From NCBI GenBank assembly GCA_003952965.2, contig CM025851.1:7667647-7731646 (forward strand): a DNA stretch of 64,000 nucleotides, in the 5' to 3' direction. The notes beneath the pieces were generated by a model, which worked only from the letters and a program-made list of their open reading frames with translations, had not been told where the DNA came from and ran no database searches. The DNA comes from Morella rubra. Its lineage: Eukaryota; Streptophyta; Magnoliopsida; Fagales; Myricaceae. This document shows positions 46,176 to 57,896 of the stretch, one piece after another (the stretch's first letter is position 1; each line of letters begins with the position of its first letter). The translations under genes and the position numbers were made by a program.

Positions 46176-48049
46176 TGTTAGATGTATGCCCTCAAAACTA
46201 ATCATTTTGAATAATTATGAGATAATTATTATTTTTAATTAATCACTTGTATATTATTTTAGGTATATGCAATGACATAAGATGTCATATTGTTGAGCAA
46301 CATTGTAAAAAAGTCAGGCCAAAGATTAATGAATTAGGGGCGAGGAGTATGATTTTTTGGATCATTGTTTACTTACTTTGTTCTAGACCGAGATGTATGA
46401 TAATGTATAAATAGGTCTACACTCATTGTGCCTTTATAAAATAGAATGATGGACTCTGTCATTGAGGTGGTGACCTTAAGCAAACGAGTGAGTGCAATGT
46501 AAGAGTACATACACTGAATAAGATCAAATATGAATACCTTTTGGAATCGATTACTGATGTAAAAAATGATATTCAGTACAATTAGCTTATGTTGTCCTTA
46601 GACCTAAGAGAGTTATGTAGGTTTGCTTATTATATGCTTGTGCTTTGACTGAATCATTTGGTGATGATTTTCGCAGATCAAATATTCGAGATAATGTTGG
46701 GCCTTGTGTATAGTAAGTGAATTTGTATAATTGCTCAATATAGAATCCACCAGTCTCTTGATGACAGTATATTCATTATGTATGTATACTGTTAGACTCA
46801 AATAAAAACACTGCGCAATGAGATTTTTTGAAAAGTGTTTTCACGGTTTTACTTATATAATAGGGAAAATTACACCCACCTCATTAGGTTTTAGCTCTAT
46901 ATTTAAAGACTCACTGGATTTTTTTAAAAAATCTCAAAGCCCACTGAGTTTTTTATTTTGGTATGAAAACTAACTCAAGCCAATGTTGTTACTGGAGATA
47001 ATGGAGCGTAGTCCACTTAAGCTAAATGTCCAGGGCTAAAACCAATCGCTGTCTGCCACGTGTTTAAAATTCTTTGTCTGCTCCATTCGGTCTCTCGTCT
47101 ACTATAGCTAAATGTTATGGCTAAAACCAATCGCTGGCTGCCACGTGTTTAAATTCTTGTTTGCTCCATTGAGTTTCTATCTGTCAAATGCATGCCACGT
47201 CGGAGTTAGTTTTTGTATCACATGGCATACAACGTGGCAGACGAGAGACCGAATGGAGCAGACAAGAAATTTTAAACACGTGGTAGCCAACAATTGGTTT
47301 TAGCCCGAGCATTTAACTTAAGTGGACTGGGCTCCATTATCTCCAGTAACGGAGCTGGCTTGAGTTATTTTTCATTCCAAAATGAGAAACCCAGTGGGTT
47401 TTGAGATTTTTTTTAAAACCCAGTAAGTCTTTTGATATTGGGCTAAACCCTAGTGTGCTCCATGTAATTTTTCCTATATAATATATTAAGTAATTATTTG
47501 TGAAAATTATTTTTAGAAACTTTTTGGGAGTCCAACTGGGTATAGACTGAGAATTAATAATTATATGAGTTAGAGACTTAATTGGTGATATTATTTCAGT
47601 CTTATTAGTTAATGTGGAATATAGTATGATGGAAAGATAAATAAGCATATAATTGTTAGCAAAAGAGATTTCATAAAAAGAATCTCATTATCTCTGGGTC
47701 AATTGTGATATGTTAATGTACATGGTCACAATTTGTAGAAGCTCATATATTCATATTATAGAATATAAGGGGGTTTAATGAAAAAGAGTTTTTCATAAAG
47801 ATTCTATAACCGAGATTTGAGGTCCTTAAACATCCCACACATGAGCAAAATTGAGTTCTAAGCCAACCTTTATAAACAGGTAAGAAGTTTATTTTGAGAG
47901 TGGTGAAAATGAATTTTCACATGAGACTGTCTCTTTAGAAAATCTCTCTAAACTCTCTCAAAAATTGTGTGTGTGGATCCAAAAGAGGCAGAACGCTTGG
48001 GTTGTTTTGATTTAATGATCTTTTTCGGCTGCAATATCTCGCTCTAACA
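46176..48049. mobile_element. Copia-type solo LTR, interrupted by a MITE
   Basis: Starts TGTTAGATGTATGCCCTCAA and ends TATCTCGCTCTAACA, giving inverted termini TGTTAGA...TCTAACA typical of Copia LTRs. The flanking five bases are TTTTC (46171-46175) and ATTTC (48050-48054), matching at four of five. Removing the nested MITE and its duplication (46863-47483) leaves about 1250 bp, a normal LTR size. No second LTR, primer-binding site or polyprotein adjoins, so it is a solo LTR. The strand is undecided. Confidence 0.65.
46863..47474. mobile_element. Mutator-like MITE with ~240-bp inverted arms, nested in the solo LTR
   Basis: Flanked by exact 9-bp copies of TATATAATA (46854-46862 and 47475-47483). 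The ends are GGGAAAATTACACCCACCTC and, inward from the right, GGAAAAATTACATGGAGCAC. The arms stay complementary for about 240 bases, through words such as CCACTTAAG, CACGTGTTTAAA and GGTCTCTCGTCT. A partial extra copy of the arm (GCTAAATGT..TAAAACCAATCGCTG) sits in the middle. No transposase is encoded. Confidence 0.92.
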
Positions 48050-48221
48050 ATTTCGAATTGTATACGTTTAACTTGACTCTCCAATATTCTAAATGACAAA
48101 TATGTCTCCATGCTTAAATTAACATAAAAAAAGAAGGACAGGTAAGTTGAAACAGATAATGTTGGCCCCCTTCAAAAAAAAACTAATCCACTAACCATAC
48201 AACTCAAAAGGGATATCAATT

Positions 48222-48882
48222 AAGGGTGAGTACCGGAACGGATGGAAGTAAAATGGTCAATTCCGGTTTCGTTCTAATGCTCACCGGAATGCAATTTTTT
48301 TATTCCTGAATCAGAACCGGAAATTCTGGTTCGGCATGTGGGCTTATTTGGATATATTTTTTTGGACTCTAATGAGCCAAAAATATTTTTTTGACTGAAT
48401 TTTTGGAAGAGTTTTTTGTTATTCACCATAAATTAACCATAAATGTAAACATTCATCCAAAATCTAGATTATAAAATAAACATTCAAGCAAATTCTATAT
48501 GTTATACTTTATTTTGAGCCCTTTTAAAAAAAAGGAAACCGGAAATTTCAATACTTTTTTAGTTATTCATTATAAATTAACAATAAAATAAAATATTCAT
48601 CCAAAATCTAGGTTCTAAAATAAATATTCAATCAAATTTCATATGTTAAACTTTATTTTGAGCACTATTTTTATTTTAATTTTTTAAAAAAATTAGAATT
48701 GGAAATTTCGATAATTTCATCGAAATTTTCGGTTTCGGTTTCGGTTCCGATTCTAACCATTGCCAACAATGACTTTTGGTTCTTGTTTCAATATATGTTG
48801 GAATCGGAATCAAATTTCCAAAATCGAAAGTGGAGGTGGAATTGGAAATTTCGATTATTTTCGAAATTTTTGCTCACCCTAG
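48222..48882. mobile_element. Non-autonomous hAT element
   Basis: Termini AAGGGTGAGTACC and, inward from the right, CTAGGGTGAGCAAA match the common plant hAT end TAGGGTGAGC. The flanks carry an 8-bp duplication with one change: TATCAATT (48214-48221) and TATCAGTT (48883-48890). The inside is made of repeated GAAATTTCGATAATTTC and CGGTTTCGGTTCC words and has no transposase frame. Confidence 0.78.
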
Positions 48883-49951
48883 TATCAGTTGCATTTTGAA
48901 GGGGGTATATTTGTCTCTTAACATGTGGAAAGGGTCACATACGGGTCCAGTGAGACGGAAACGTTATTCATGTGGGCGGGGGATAAAATCATATAACAGA
49001 AACTGGTTTTGCGGGATGAGATGTTGCAGGGAGTTATGGTTTACGAGAAATACAAGATATTTGTGAATAGAGAGAGAGTTTGAGGTGCTATTGTAATTTA
49101 CCCATAAACAACATATTTACCCTGTTGAAATCGACTTGCGAAGACACGTTTGGCTTATTTACAGAACCAACAGACGCCAACGGCCAACCCCTGAACAACC
49201 TCTCGCCCAATGAGATGAATTTGCATCACTCCAAAGTAACTCAAAAGAATTGTCGTCTTATGCTGTGATTATTACATTGCAGACAATGTCCGCACTACTC
49301 TTCGTGCTCTCAATTCTTCTTCCTTTTTTGGATTGAGGGGTTTAAGGTGATGTGTTGATTTGTAGTATTGTGACAAAGAAAGAACACGAAACAGCGAAGC
49401 AAGGATCTTAATCTACTTCAGGAGAAGCCTTGTCATCCCAGTATTTGTGTACTCGAAGTAGGGTACAGGATTCTGGCATTGACCCAGAAGCCATTGAGGA
49501 GTAGCCTCATTTCTGGGTACTGCTATTAAAGATAGGTTGATTTACAAGACATTAGCGACCAACCAACAAGTGCATGGTGATCAGTCATTACCTATTAAAT
49601 GGAGCCTCATCCTTCGTGGTCCTGTCAGTTGTCCTCTCCTCATTAACGCTCACCGGTCGGGAGAGAAGGAAAAAGCCGGAAGCCATTAAGGAAGAGCAGC
49701 TGTTGTCAAGCTCCTGATCGCGTTAAGGAAAATGAAGACGTCATCGGCATGTCTCAGCGTCGTTGTTAGGAGGTAAAAAATGCCAAAGAATAAGACACTG
49801 GACTTGCAGATATCTTTCACCATCATTCAACCCACAACGGACAAGTTACCCTTTATTTTCCATTTTCCAATTGGGGATGGGGGAGTTAATGGAGTATCGA
49901 GGACATAATTTAGGTTTACCTCGTGTTAAACAAAACCAAAGTCAAAATTTA

Positions 49952-50268
49952 GGAGAAAATTCATTTTGAACTCTCTAATTATTAATGCAATTTTCGATAT
50001 GGGTTTAATTACTATCACATTTGACACATTGAGCTCACAAACTATCAAATTTCATCGCTTTGACCCAAAAAAAAAAAATCAAACGATCAAACTTATACAA
50101 CGTGTGTTGTGAATGAGTTACTTGGTACGATTTTGATCTTCAGATTTTATTTCAGGACGTAATTTGATTAATTGTAAAAGTTGGAAAGCTCAATGTGTCA
50201 AGATTGGTAATTAAGACTCTTATTTGAAATTATATTGGTAGTTAGAGGGCATAAAATGACTTTTTCTC
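49952..50268. mobile_element. Mutator-like MITE with exact 9-bp target duplication
   Basis: A 317-bp element flanked by CAAAATTTA (49943-49951 and 50269-50277). The arms of about 85 bases read GGAGAAAATTCATTTTGAAC on the left and GAGAAAAAGTCATTTTATGC inward from the right, and share CTCTAA.TA and TTGACACATTGAGCT. It is non-coding. Confidence 0.85.
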
Positions 50269-50289
50269 CAAAATTTATGAATCCTAGCA

Positions 50290-50670
50290 AAAATTTTCTT
50301 AACAATGTTCTTTGCACACGTGTTTTACACTTTGCACCCTAAACTATAATGTTTAAAAATTGCACCTAAACTATTTATTTTTAACACATTGTACTTTGTT
50401 TATTGCCTTTTTTTTTTTTTAACACGAAATGTTGATTATGCCCTTAAAAAAATGTCAAATAACATGTTACATTTATGAGCATAATCATCATTTCGTTTTT
50501 TTTTTAAAATAAAATGGGTCAATTTTCATCTAATTTGTCAGAAAAATTAGACAACATGTAATGTGTTAGAGATTGCTTGTTCGTGAGTGCAATCTCTTAA
50601 ACATGATAGTTTATGAGGGAAAAATGCAAAACCTGTGACAGTACATGGGTTAAAAATGTATTTTTTCTTA
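50290..50670. mobile_element. Probable further inverted-repeat MITE
   Basis: The outer words TTTGCACCCTAAACTATAAT on the left and, inward from the right, TTTTGCATTTTTCCCTCATA with AACTATCATG correspond. Inner arms form a long imperfect hairpin (CACGAAATGTTGATTATGCC with its partner around 50476-50495). The exact ends and any target duplication are not clear. It lies immediately right of the element at 49952-50268. Confidence 0.5.
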
Positions 50671-51446
50671 AGTTTTAAGCTCAGGCGACTTTGACATCCA
50701 GTACTCCAACCTCTCATGAGATGTCAAACAAATTTTTAGCACCTTTGTTTTTATGGACTTGAAACTTGTCTAATTCAATTATGCAATTCTTCCATGTAAT
50801 TTGAAAAGAGATAGATGACATAGTCAAAAATAAATCTTTGAGAGGTCGGGCACTCGCAATAATATAATTTTATCTGCTTTTAATTTATATATATATATAT
50901 AACAATACCAAAAAGATTTTCGTATTTTTGGGAAGCCAAATGTCATTATTTGAGCAAAAGTTTAAATAAGACCAAGGGAGGAAGAGGTTTCACAAATTTT
51001 TTGAGGGGTCACGCCTCCTCAACTTCATCGTTGGGGATAAACGCAACATGTAGATCTTAATATAAGCTTCTTCTTATCTAAAAATTTAACAATATTATTA
51101 AATAATGTAGTATTCATTTACTGTGTTTATTAATTTCTAAATTGTCAGAGAGAATTCTAATGTATCTTGATTTTTTTCGTCAGTGCATTAAATGATACGA
51201 TTTCTAGAACTCTGATCGAACAGAGCACTGATAAATTTTTCACTTGCATGATGGGTCTGGTAATATTGGGCCAATAGTATTTGTCAGCTGCCGCCATCAA
51301 GCAAAGGGTTCAATTGTCAAAAAGGTTCCAAACTTTCTCCTTGTATTCTACCCACGAAAGAAAATCCTGCGTGGTTGAGGCGTCATACGGAAGACAGAGA
51401 TGAAAATGGCTCTTACATTCTCGTCGAGTGGTATCAATCTGTATGC

Positions 51447-51707
51447 TTAAAGCCGAAAAAACCCGCATGGAGGCCCATACGGCGCCAGGAACATAATTGA
51501 ATTGAAAGGGCGAATCGAGCGTATCGTCCGTTTGAGCTGACTTTTGTCTCGTCCCCTATTGAGAAAGAGTTTTGCATTCTTCTGGGCATCCCACCAAAAT
51601 CCATGAAGAACAAGAAAAATCAGTAGCACTAGTTTGGGCAATCTGATGACTCCGGCCTTAAGTTTCATGATTTGCTGTTTATCCAATGCAAACAAACGGA
51701 CAGCCAT
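51447..51707 (-). CDS. Weak candidate: small secreted-peptide-like frame
   Basis: An ATG-started frame of 86 codons in an otherwise empty stretch. Residues about 21-38 (RLPKLVLLIFLVLHGFWW) form one hydrophobic segment that could be a signal peptide. The rest is basic (NRGRDKSQLKRTIRSIRP) and ends in APYGPPCGFFRL. I do not recognise CLE, IDA, EPF, RALF or other known peptide motifs. An alternative start lies 13 codons in (MKLKAG). It may be a chance frame. Confidence 0.2.
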   Translation of the reverse strand: MAVRLFALDKQQIMKLKAGVIRLPKLVLLIFLVLHGFWWDAQKNAKLFLNRGRDKSQLKRTIRSIRPFNSIMFLAPYGPPCGFFRL

Positions 51708-52848
51708 TTCCGTACCAAATCCCCCACTCTATGGCCTTTAAGGACGAGACTGACTTGTCTCGGCTCTCACCCCATCTCCAAAGTAACCCGGCGAGAGCCT
51801 TTCTCAGTAGAATAAACACAAGGAAATCCCCCTGGCCGCTGTTGCAAGTTTGAACCAAACTTTCTACTTCCTTTCAATAGTCTCTGATCTCTTTTCTTTT
51901 CCTTTGTTTGAGGTGCGGGGCGGATTTCAAAGATTCGTCATTTTGAACTTTTTGGCCCAAAAGTACCTTTTAAACTGCATGCACTTCGTTTGCAGTGATA
52001 CACGCTCTGATCGTATCCTTTCTCCTTTTTCTGTAGAAGAAAAATTAAGGTGGGAAGCTGAAGGAAGCTAGCGTGACTGTTTTTCTTTGATCAACTCAAG
52101 TAAAAGGCCTTAGAACAATCCCTAAATGATAAGTAACCAAAAAATCTTCACTTCTGAACCCTCCATGGGCAATACTAATAGTCCATCCGAACTATATATG
52201 CATTGAATGTATCAAGCACCTCCGTCCCTTCCCTTTTAACAGTGATGCAAAAAGCTGCTAATCGGGGGTTCCAGGAAATCAAAAGCTGAACAATCAAATG
52301 TTAGTTTAGGTAGGATTTGAATTGTAATCTTTCTTATCACAATTCATCAGGATGCTTAAATTAATTCACTAACTTTGTATGATCGGACGTACGTCTCAGA
52401 AACCTAGATAAGTTTCAAAGTGGTTTTCCAGGCGATTTTCTTTGGGCGCTAGATATATATATAAACAATTTTAAAAGGCTCGTGATATTGGGATCCATTT
52501 GTGACGAATTACTAATTTGATTTTAGATAACAGATCGATGCTCAGACAAAACAAACGTAGTTTTGTGCACGAGATGCGAGGATAATCCCCCAACTCACAT
52601 ACGGATTGAATCTTAAATATCTCTCTTCCAAAGAGCAACCATTCTATGAACTCTAATGTCAAGTATGAGTGCAATTATTTGATTTCAAGAGGACGCGGTT
52701 TCTGTATAAAATTTGCTGCTCAAATTAATTCTATGAAGATGATATACCAAGAGAGGATGGCCTACTAGTGACATGTACACATTACAATCTTGGAAGACGT
52801 TGGAGGGCCTTGAAGATCAAATTGAAAAAGATGAAACTAATGGGTTGT

Positions 52849-52851
<3 letters not shown>

Positions 52852-52914
<63 letters not shown>
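52852..52914 (+). repeat. GA dinucleotide microsatellite
   Basis: An uninterrupted GA run of 63 bases. GAGA tracts upstream of plant genes can bind BBR/BPC factors, but this one is 1.5 kb from the MYB start, so a role there is only a possibility. Confidence 0.97.
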
Positions 52915-52916
<2 letters not shown>

Positions 52917-54374
52917 GATGCAGGGAGGGGATATGGAAAAGGAGAGGAACCTTAGTGAGGAAGAGAAGGGGGGTAGATGTCCAGTAATTTAGATGTTCAG
53001 TTGCATTGCTTTTCATCTTGGAAAAAGAATGCTTTAGATGTACTGAGAATGCAAACTGTTGCTTACTATACAGATTGTCGGGTTCCCGATTACTTCCTTT
53101 TAGTTGATTGTTGTCGACTCATCTCTGCGAAACATGGTTTGCCTTGACTAATTTAAATGGTAATCCACTAGCCCTAGAAATTGTCAAAAGAATTTGCGTT
53201 AATTTCCAAAAGAAATCAGGCGAGAGAATACGTTGCTGTTAAATTACGAGAGAAGCGGCTAGAAGAACTAACGTAGAACAAGTAAAGCTTTGCTTTCCCT
53301 TCTGTGGCTAATCTTTGGAAGTCGAAGCTGGTGAGCATTCTTCTTACAGTGAGAAACAAACATGGATATAACAAGTACAACTCCGCGGTTCATCGTAGTT
53401 CGCTGTCCCCAAATTTTCACCAAATCATTCGTGAATGATTACTACGACCCATCTTGTGATAGATACCCTTGCAAGATTAAATGTATCATGACAAAATTTA
53501 TACCATAAAGCCATGAGAGATTTTCTTCCAGGCCCATGACTAGATGATCTATAGTAAAGTAAGACGTACGTCGTTGCTCTTCTTGCGGGATACTTATGAA
53601 AATATTGCAGCTCTCAAGAACTCGACTCAAATCGTCTAATGTCTATATATATATACTCCCTTGGGTGGTCGTTGGAAATTATGCAAACTAGTATAAAAAT
53701 TGTGTAAACGTTTCTGGAATACGTTTTCAGCTTATCGAAAGGTATAAAAATTAATCCAGTTGACTAGTTATACAAATGATCTACACTAGATTGCACTCAA
53801 ATTCATTTTTGCGTTCCTGCAGAGAAGGCATAAGCAGGGTAAGTGGCTTACAATCACAATGCATCCAAAAATCAATCATTGCCATCCCTAAAACGCCTAG
53901 GCAATGTGAAGCTGGTAAACCACTCACATATACAACTCTTCCTACAAAGATGTTCACTTGATCAATAATCCCACAAATGTCCAACTTAGGACCTGTCAAC
54001 ACAATGGACCCACCGCCCTGCACGTGTCTGAGAAGCTTACCGGCCACCACCCCTGGGCTTATAATGGATCCTACTCCATGCAGCTCTCAGAGGCAGATGC
54101 TGAGACTTTTAGCCCTATGCCACAAGCCCTAATAAGAGTACTTATAAGGCCATCCACGAAGACTTGCATATATCATCCATCTATGGTTTATCTGTTGTCT
54201 TAATCAAGTTCACGGTTTCACACTGTTTTGTCCTTCAAGGCTATGACAAGATCACTCATATATGATTCCCGTCTTTTATTCTCCGTTTCTCTGTTCATTT
54301 CGTTCTGTGGTTAAGACCAGAAATTTGGATTTGATCCGCCACTAGCTGCACTACTGATTTTGGGAGAAAAGGAG

Positions 54375-55652
54375 ATGGGACAACACTCCTGTTGCAACAA
54401 GCAAAAGGTCAAGAGAGGGCTATGGTCACCGGAGGAGGATGAGAAGCTCATCACGTACATTTCAGCCAATGGCCATGGTAATTGGAGCTCAGTTCCGAGA
54501 CTTGCTGGTAACAATTGCTGATCACCACTACGGATCTATCATGAGCATCCCTTTTTTGTTTTGTTTCTGGGTAACCTTTTTATGATCATCTAAGTTGCAC
54601 GAGCTCTCATATATATGTTCTGTCTATTTTGCTTCCTCAATACCTTTTCTTTTTTTGTTTTCTGCGGTTAAGTAACAAATTAAGCATTTAGAAGTTTTAG
54701 TCTAGGCCTATTTTGTATCTTTGAACCTTAATTTTCAGGCTAACCATTTATATGATTCTTGGTTTTCTGGAATCATATACTTTTCTCCCTTGTTTCTTTT
54801 GATTTTTGGTCTGGATTTGTAACGCAGGGCTACAGAGATGTGGAAAGAGCTGCAGACTGAGATGGATAAATTATCTCAGACCAGACTTGAAACGGGGGAG
54901 CTTCTCTACCGAAGAAGAAGCCGTCATCATTAGACTCCATAGCATTCTTGGTAACAGGTAGGTTTTTCTCCAGACTTGAAACACGGTGTTTTACCCAACG
55001 CCATCTCCATTAATGGTGATGATTATCAGTTTCATGAAAAAGGGACATTTCTTTGGACAGGTGGTCTCGGATAGCCAAGCACCTACCCGGAAGAACAGAT
55101 AATGAGGTGAAGAATTTTTGGAATACAAGCATAAAGAAGAAGCTCTTGGCCCATGACGCAGTTCCTTCTTTAGCAACCTTTCATGTTCTCGACTGTTATA
55201 ACGGTACAGAGGACGGTTTCTCACCCCCAAATACAAACCCTAATTTGGTCCCAAACTTTCGACGAGACCAGCTACACCTTCCCTCGCCCCTCACGATGCT
55301 ACGAGGTGTAGATCATGGAGATCTTATATTAGAACGGAACAATTTTAGCCGTACTTGGCTCCATTTTCCACCTATAATCCCACCGCTATCAGATCCTTTT
55401 TCTAACAATTGGTCACAGGGGTATGATCAACACTATCAACTTGATCCCAATCAACATGATCAGAATTTCATCATGGGAGCGACTCCTCAAGATAGTCATG
55501 GACTTATGAATCCAAGTCTCACAGGCCCGCCTTATGATACAAATGCAATACCGGCACCAGAAATGCCGGAACTCTATGAGATCATCATCGGTGGTGTTAA
55601 TTTGGTAGCATGTGCACCTCCTTCGCCGGAAGCACACAAGCCTTCTAATTAA
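54375..55652 (+). CDS. R2R3-MYB transcription factor, MYB26/MYB103-related
   Basis: Three exons, 54375-54507 (133 bp), 54828-54957 (130 bp) and 55061-55652, with the exon 1 and 2 lengths that are standard for plant R2R3-MYB genes; 284 residues. R2 (about 14-64) and R3 (about 67-115) have the spaced tryptophans, with F replacing the first W in R3 as usual, and the recognition words [20 protein letters not shown] and [20 protein letters not shown]. The N-terminus [20 protein letters not shown] points to the clade with MYB103, MYB26 and MYB67, regulators of secondary-wall thickening. The C-terminal half is polar (N, P, H, D rich) with no repressor EAR motif seen. The protein is shorter than the roughly 370 residues I recall for MYB103, so I leave the symbol blank. 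Confidence 0.92.
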
Positions 55653-55970
55653 GCCCTCATGTTAATCTCCAGTTGCGTAGTTCCTGCATCATTTTCAAGT
55701 TCCAGCCATTCGAATGGACTAGACTGACACCGCCATATCATATCGTCGGTATCATATTCATCGTTGAAGCTAGCTACCATTATTGCTACCAGTACTGCAA
55801 AACTGCCAATATATTTGTCTCTTTCTAAGCTTAATCTTTCTTCAATCTGGGGAACCCTGGACATGGTACTTTATCGCACCAGGTAGTTTACATGAAGAAT
55901 ATTTTCTCATCATATGCACAAGAAACTAGCGGAACGAGGACAGGGACCTACTGCATGAAGCATATATACA

Positions 55971-56081
55971 TATGGCCTATTTCCTACGAGGTATTCTGAT
56001 TTTACATGAAGCATAATTATGTCTAGGTTTTTTGGCATGTCTGTTAACCTACATGGCCTATTTCCTACGAGGTACTCTGAT
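55971..56081 (+). repeat. Pair of short direct repeats
   Basis: CATGGCCTATTTCCTACGAG continuing GTA.TCTGATTT occurs (one change in the first bases) at about 55972-56001 and 56053-56081, 81 bases apart. Related ACATGAAG words occur nearby at 55891 and 56003. It lies about 320 bases past the MYB stop, possibly in or near its 3' untranslated region. Confidence 0.8.
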
Positions 56082-57699
56082 TTGTGTATTCCTGGTGATG
56101 TTGCACTATTTAGACCCACCTGGTTTCATTATGAACTATGTATGTTCGTGCAGGTGAGGCCGTGAATTAGGCCAAAAGCCAATAAAGGGATACCTAGTCT
56201 ATCCAACCAAAAGTACTATCATGAGAAACAAAATGTTTTTCATTATTTTCTTTCTTTATTAATTCCCTTTTTTTTTTCCTTTATGTGATAAAATTTAGTA
56301 GCCCAGTTAAGGGGATTGAAAACCCGGCCAACCTCGGAGATCAATTTATATTATAGGACAGCATGGAGATGTCATTTTAGTTAGAGGCTTAATTTATCAT
56401 TTAGTTGTTGCAGCTCCCACTCAAGCTAGGCAAAGAGATGGGGGCCGGGAAAGTTGCAGTTATAAGTATGAACTTATATAAGAGGGATCAATATATATTC
56501 ATCCATGTTATATATATATACAGTATTTATACATTAGCATTAGTGTTAGTTTTGGTATTATTTCTTTTAAAAGTAGTATGGCTAAGATCTCAAGGCAAGG
56601 GTTTACGAAATGCTTGTTACTTTAGCTGCAGAGTTACCAATCTAAGCTTCTAGCTATATGATTTCGATTGGGGATCGATAACATAATTATCTGCAGGTGA
56701 TAACCTTGTTCACCTCTAATCCGCCACTAATATGTCTTGCTATTATTTTCCTTTTTTTTTGAATGTGCCAGTACCATGTTCAATTGTCTAAAAAAAAAGG
56801 AGAAACAAGAGGGAGCAAACTACAAGTTGAATTGTCTAATAAAGCCCCAATTCATTAGATGAGCACACTAATTACAGAACTAAGTATTTTTATAATAATC
56901 CATTATTAAATATCTAAATTTCTTTTATCCATCTTAGTAATACGAATATTGAAACTTAGGTTGATCACAAACGGAATAGATAGTACTGCAAAGTATCCTA
57001 AATATTTTAAAAAACTCCAGCCATGTGTACAATGACCTTAATTACTTATTTTGTGAATACAATCGATCATAATTCTTACTTCTTTGAAGGAAGCGAATTA
57101 AATAACCTCATAAACGAACAAATGAAACAAAAACACTCAATATACGAAATTTAAATGGTTCAGCTTGACTACCTCTAGACTTCTACGTACTAGTAGAGCT
57201 TAGGATTATACAATTCCGCACACAGCTCTTTCAAGAGCTGCCTCCCAATTAGCCGTTTCATATTAAAATTTAACTTATAATACAATATTAGGTAGGGTTT
57301 TGGATTATTCGAAGATTTGGGTACGAGACGCTACCCAATCCACAGCCTTTGGACTAACTCCCCGGAAAATATTCCAATTAAATCGATCGATGCTAGATGG
57401 TATGCCAAATGGAGGTACCCAATGAAGTGCCAGTTTGAGAGACAGAGACAATTCATTTGTAACTCGAACAAAAAACGTTAAGAGCTCGCTAGAAACACAT
57501 TTACGGAACACGTGCAGCGCTGTATGGCAAGTCATGGCATATCATTCACCGTCACGTGTTCTGCCAAGAGACGAGACAAAATTCCTCAATTGTTTTTATT
57601 CCGCCTTCTTCCTCCCTACCGTATAAGATTCACGAAATATCAACTTTCTTCGTGTCTAAAAACGAGGCGAGAAGTAAAGGATACTCTTCAGTCTTACGG

Positions 57700-57896
57700 G
57701 GGTGTTTTGCAGTAGAAATTTTGGGAGTTTTGAAGTTTGTGAAAAAGTAAAGATATTTTGTGAATTTGATGAAAAAGTGAAGAGAAAGAATATTTAAATG
57801 AATATTATAATAATAAATAATAAATTGATAAAGAGATAGAGAGATTATTTTATAATTTTTTAATGGGTGTAAAAATTTTGGGGTAGAAATTGAACA
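57700..57896. mobile_element. Probable short MITE
   Basis: GGGGTGTTTTGCAGTAGAAA on the left and, inward from the right, GGTGTTCAATTTCTACCCCA form imperfect inverted ends around about 150 AT-rich bases. No target duplication was found, so the class is open. Confidence 0.4.

Larger units (their letters stand above)
48891..54374. other. Gene-poor stretch upstream of the MYB gene
   Basis: Apart from two or three MITEs, one doubtful small frame and a GA microsatellite, nothing is supported. The MYB promoter should lie in the last 1-2 kb; TTATAAGG near 54140 is a possible TATA element about 235 bases before the ATG. Confidence 0.5.

Noticed and set aside
52768..52992. 74-codon frame with a run of Glu-Arg repeats
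   Set aside because: It is simply the GA microsatellite translated; the flanking codons show nothing.
53781..54050. 89-codon minus-strand frame upstream of the MYB gene
   Set aside because: Non-ATG start, no domain and position in the expected promoter region; treated as chance.
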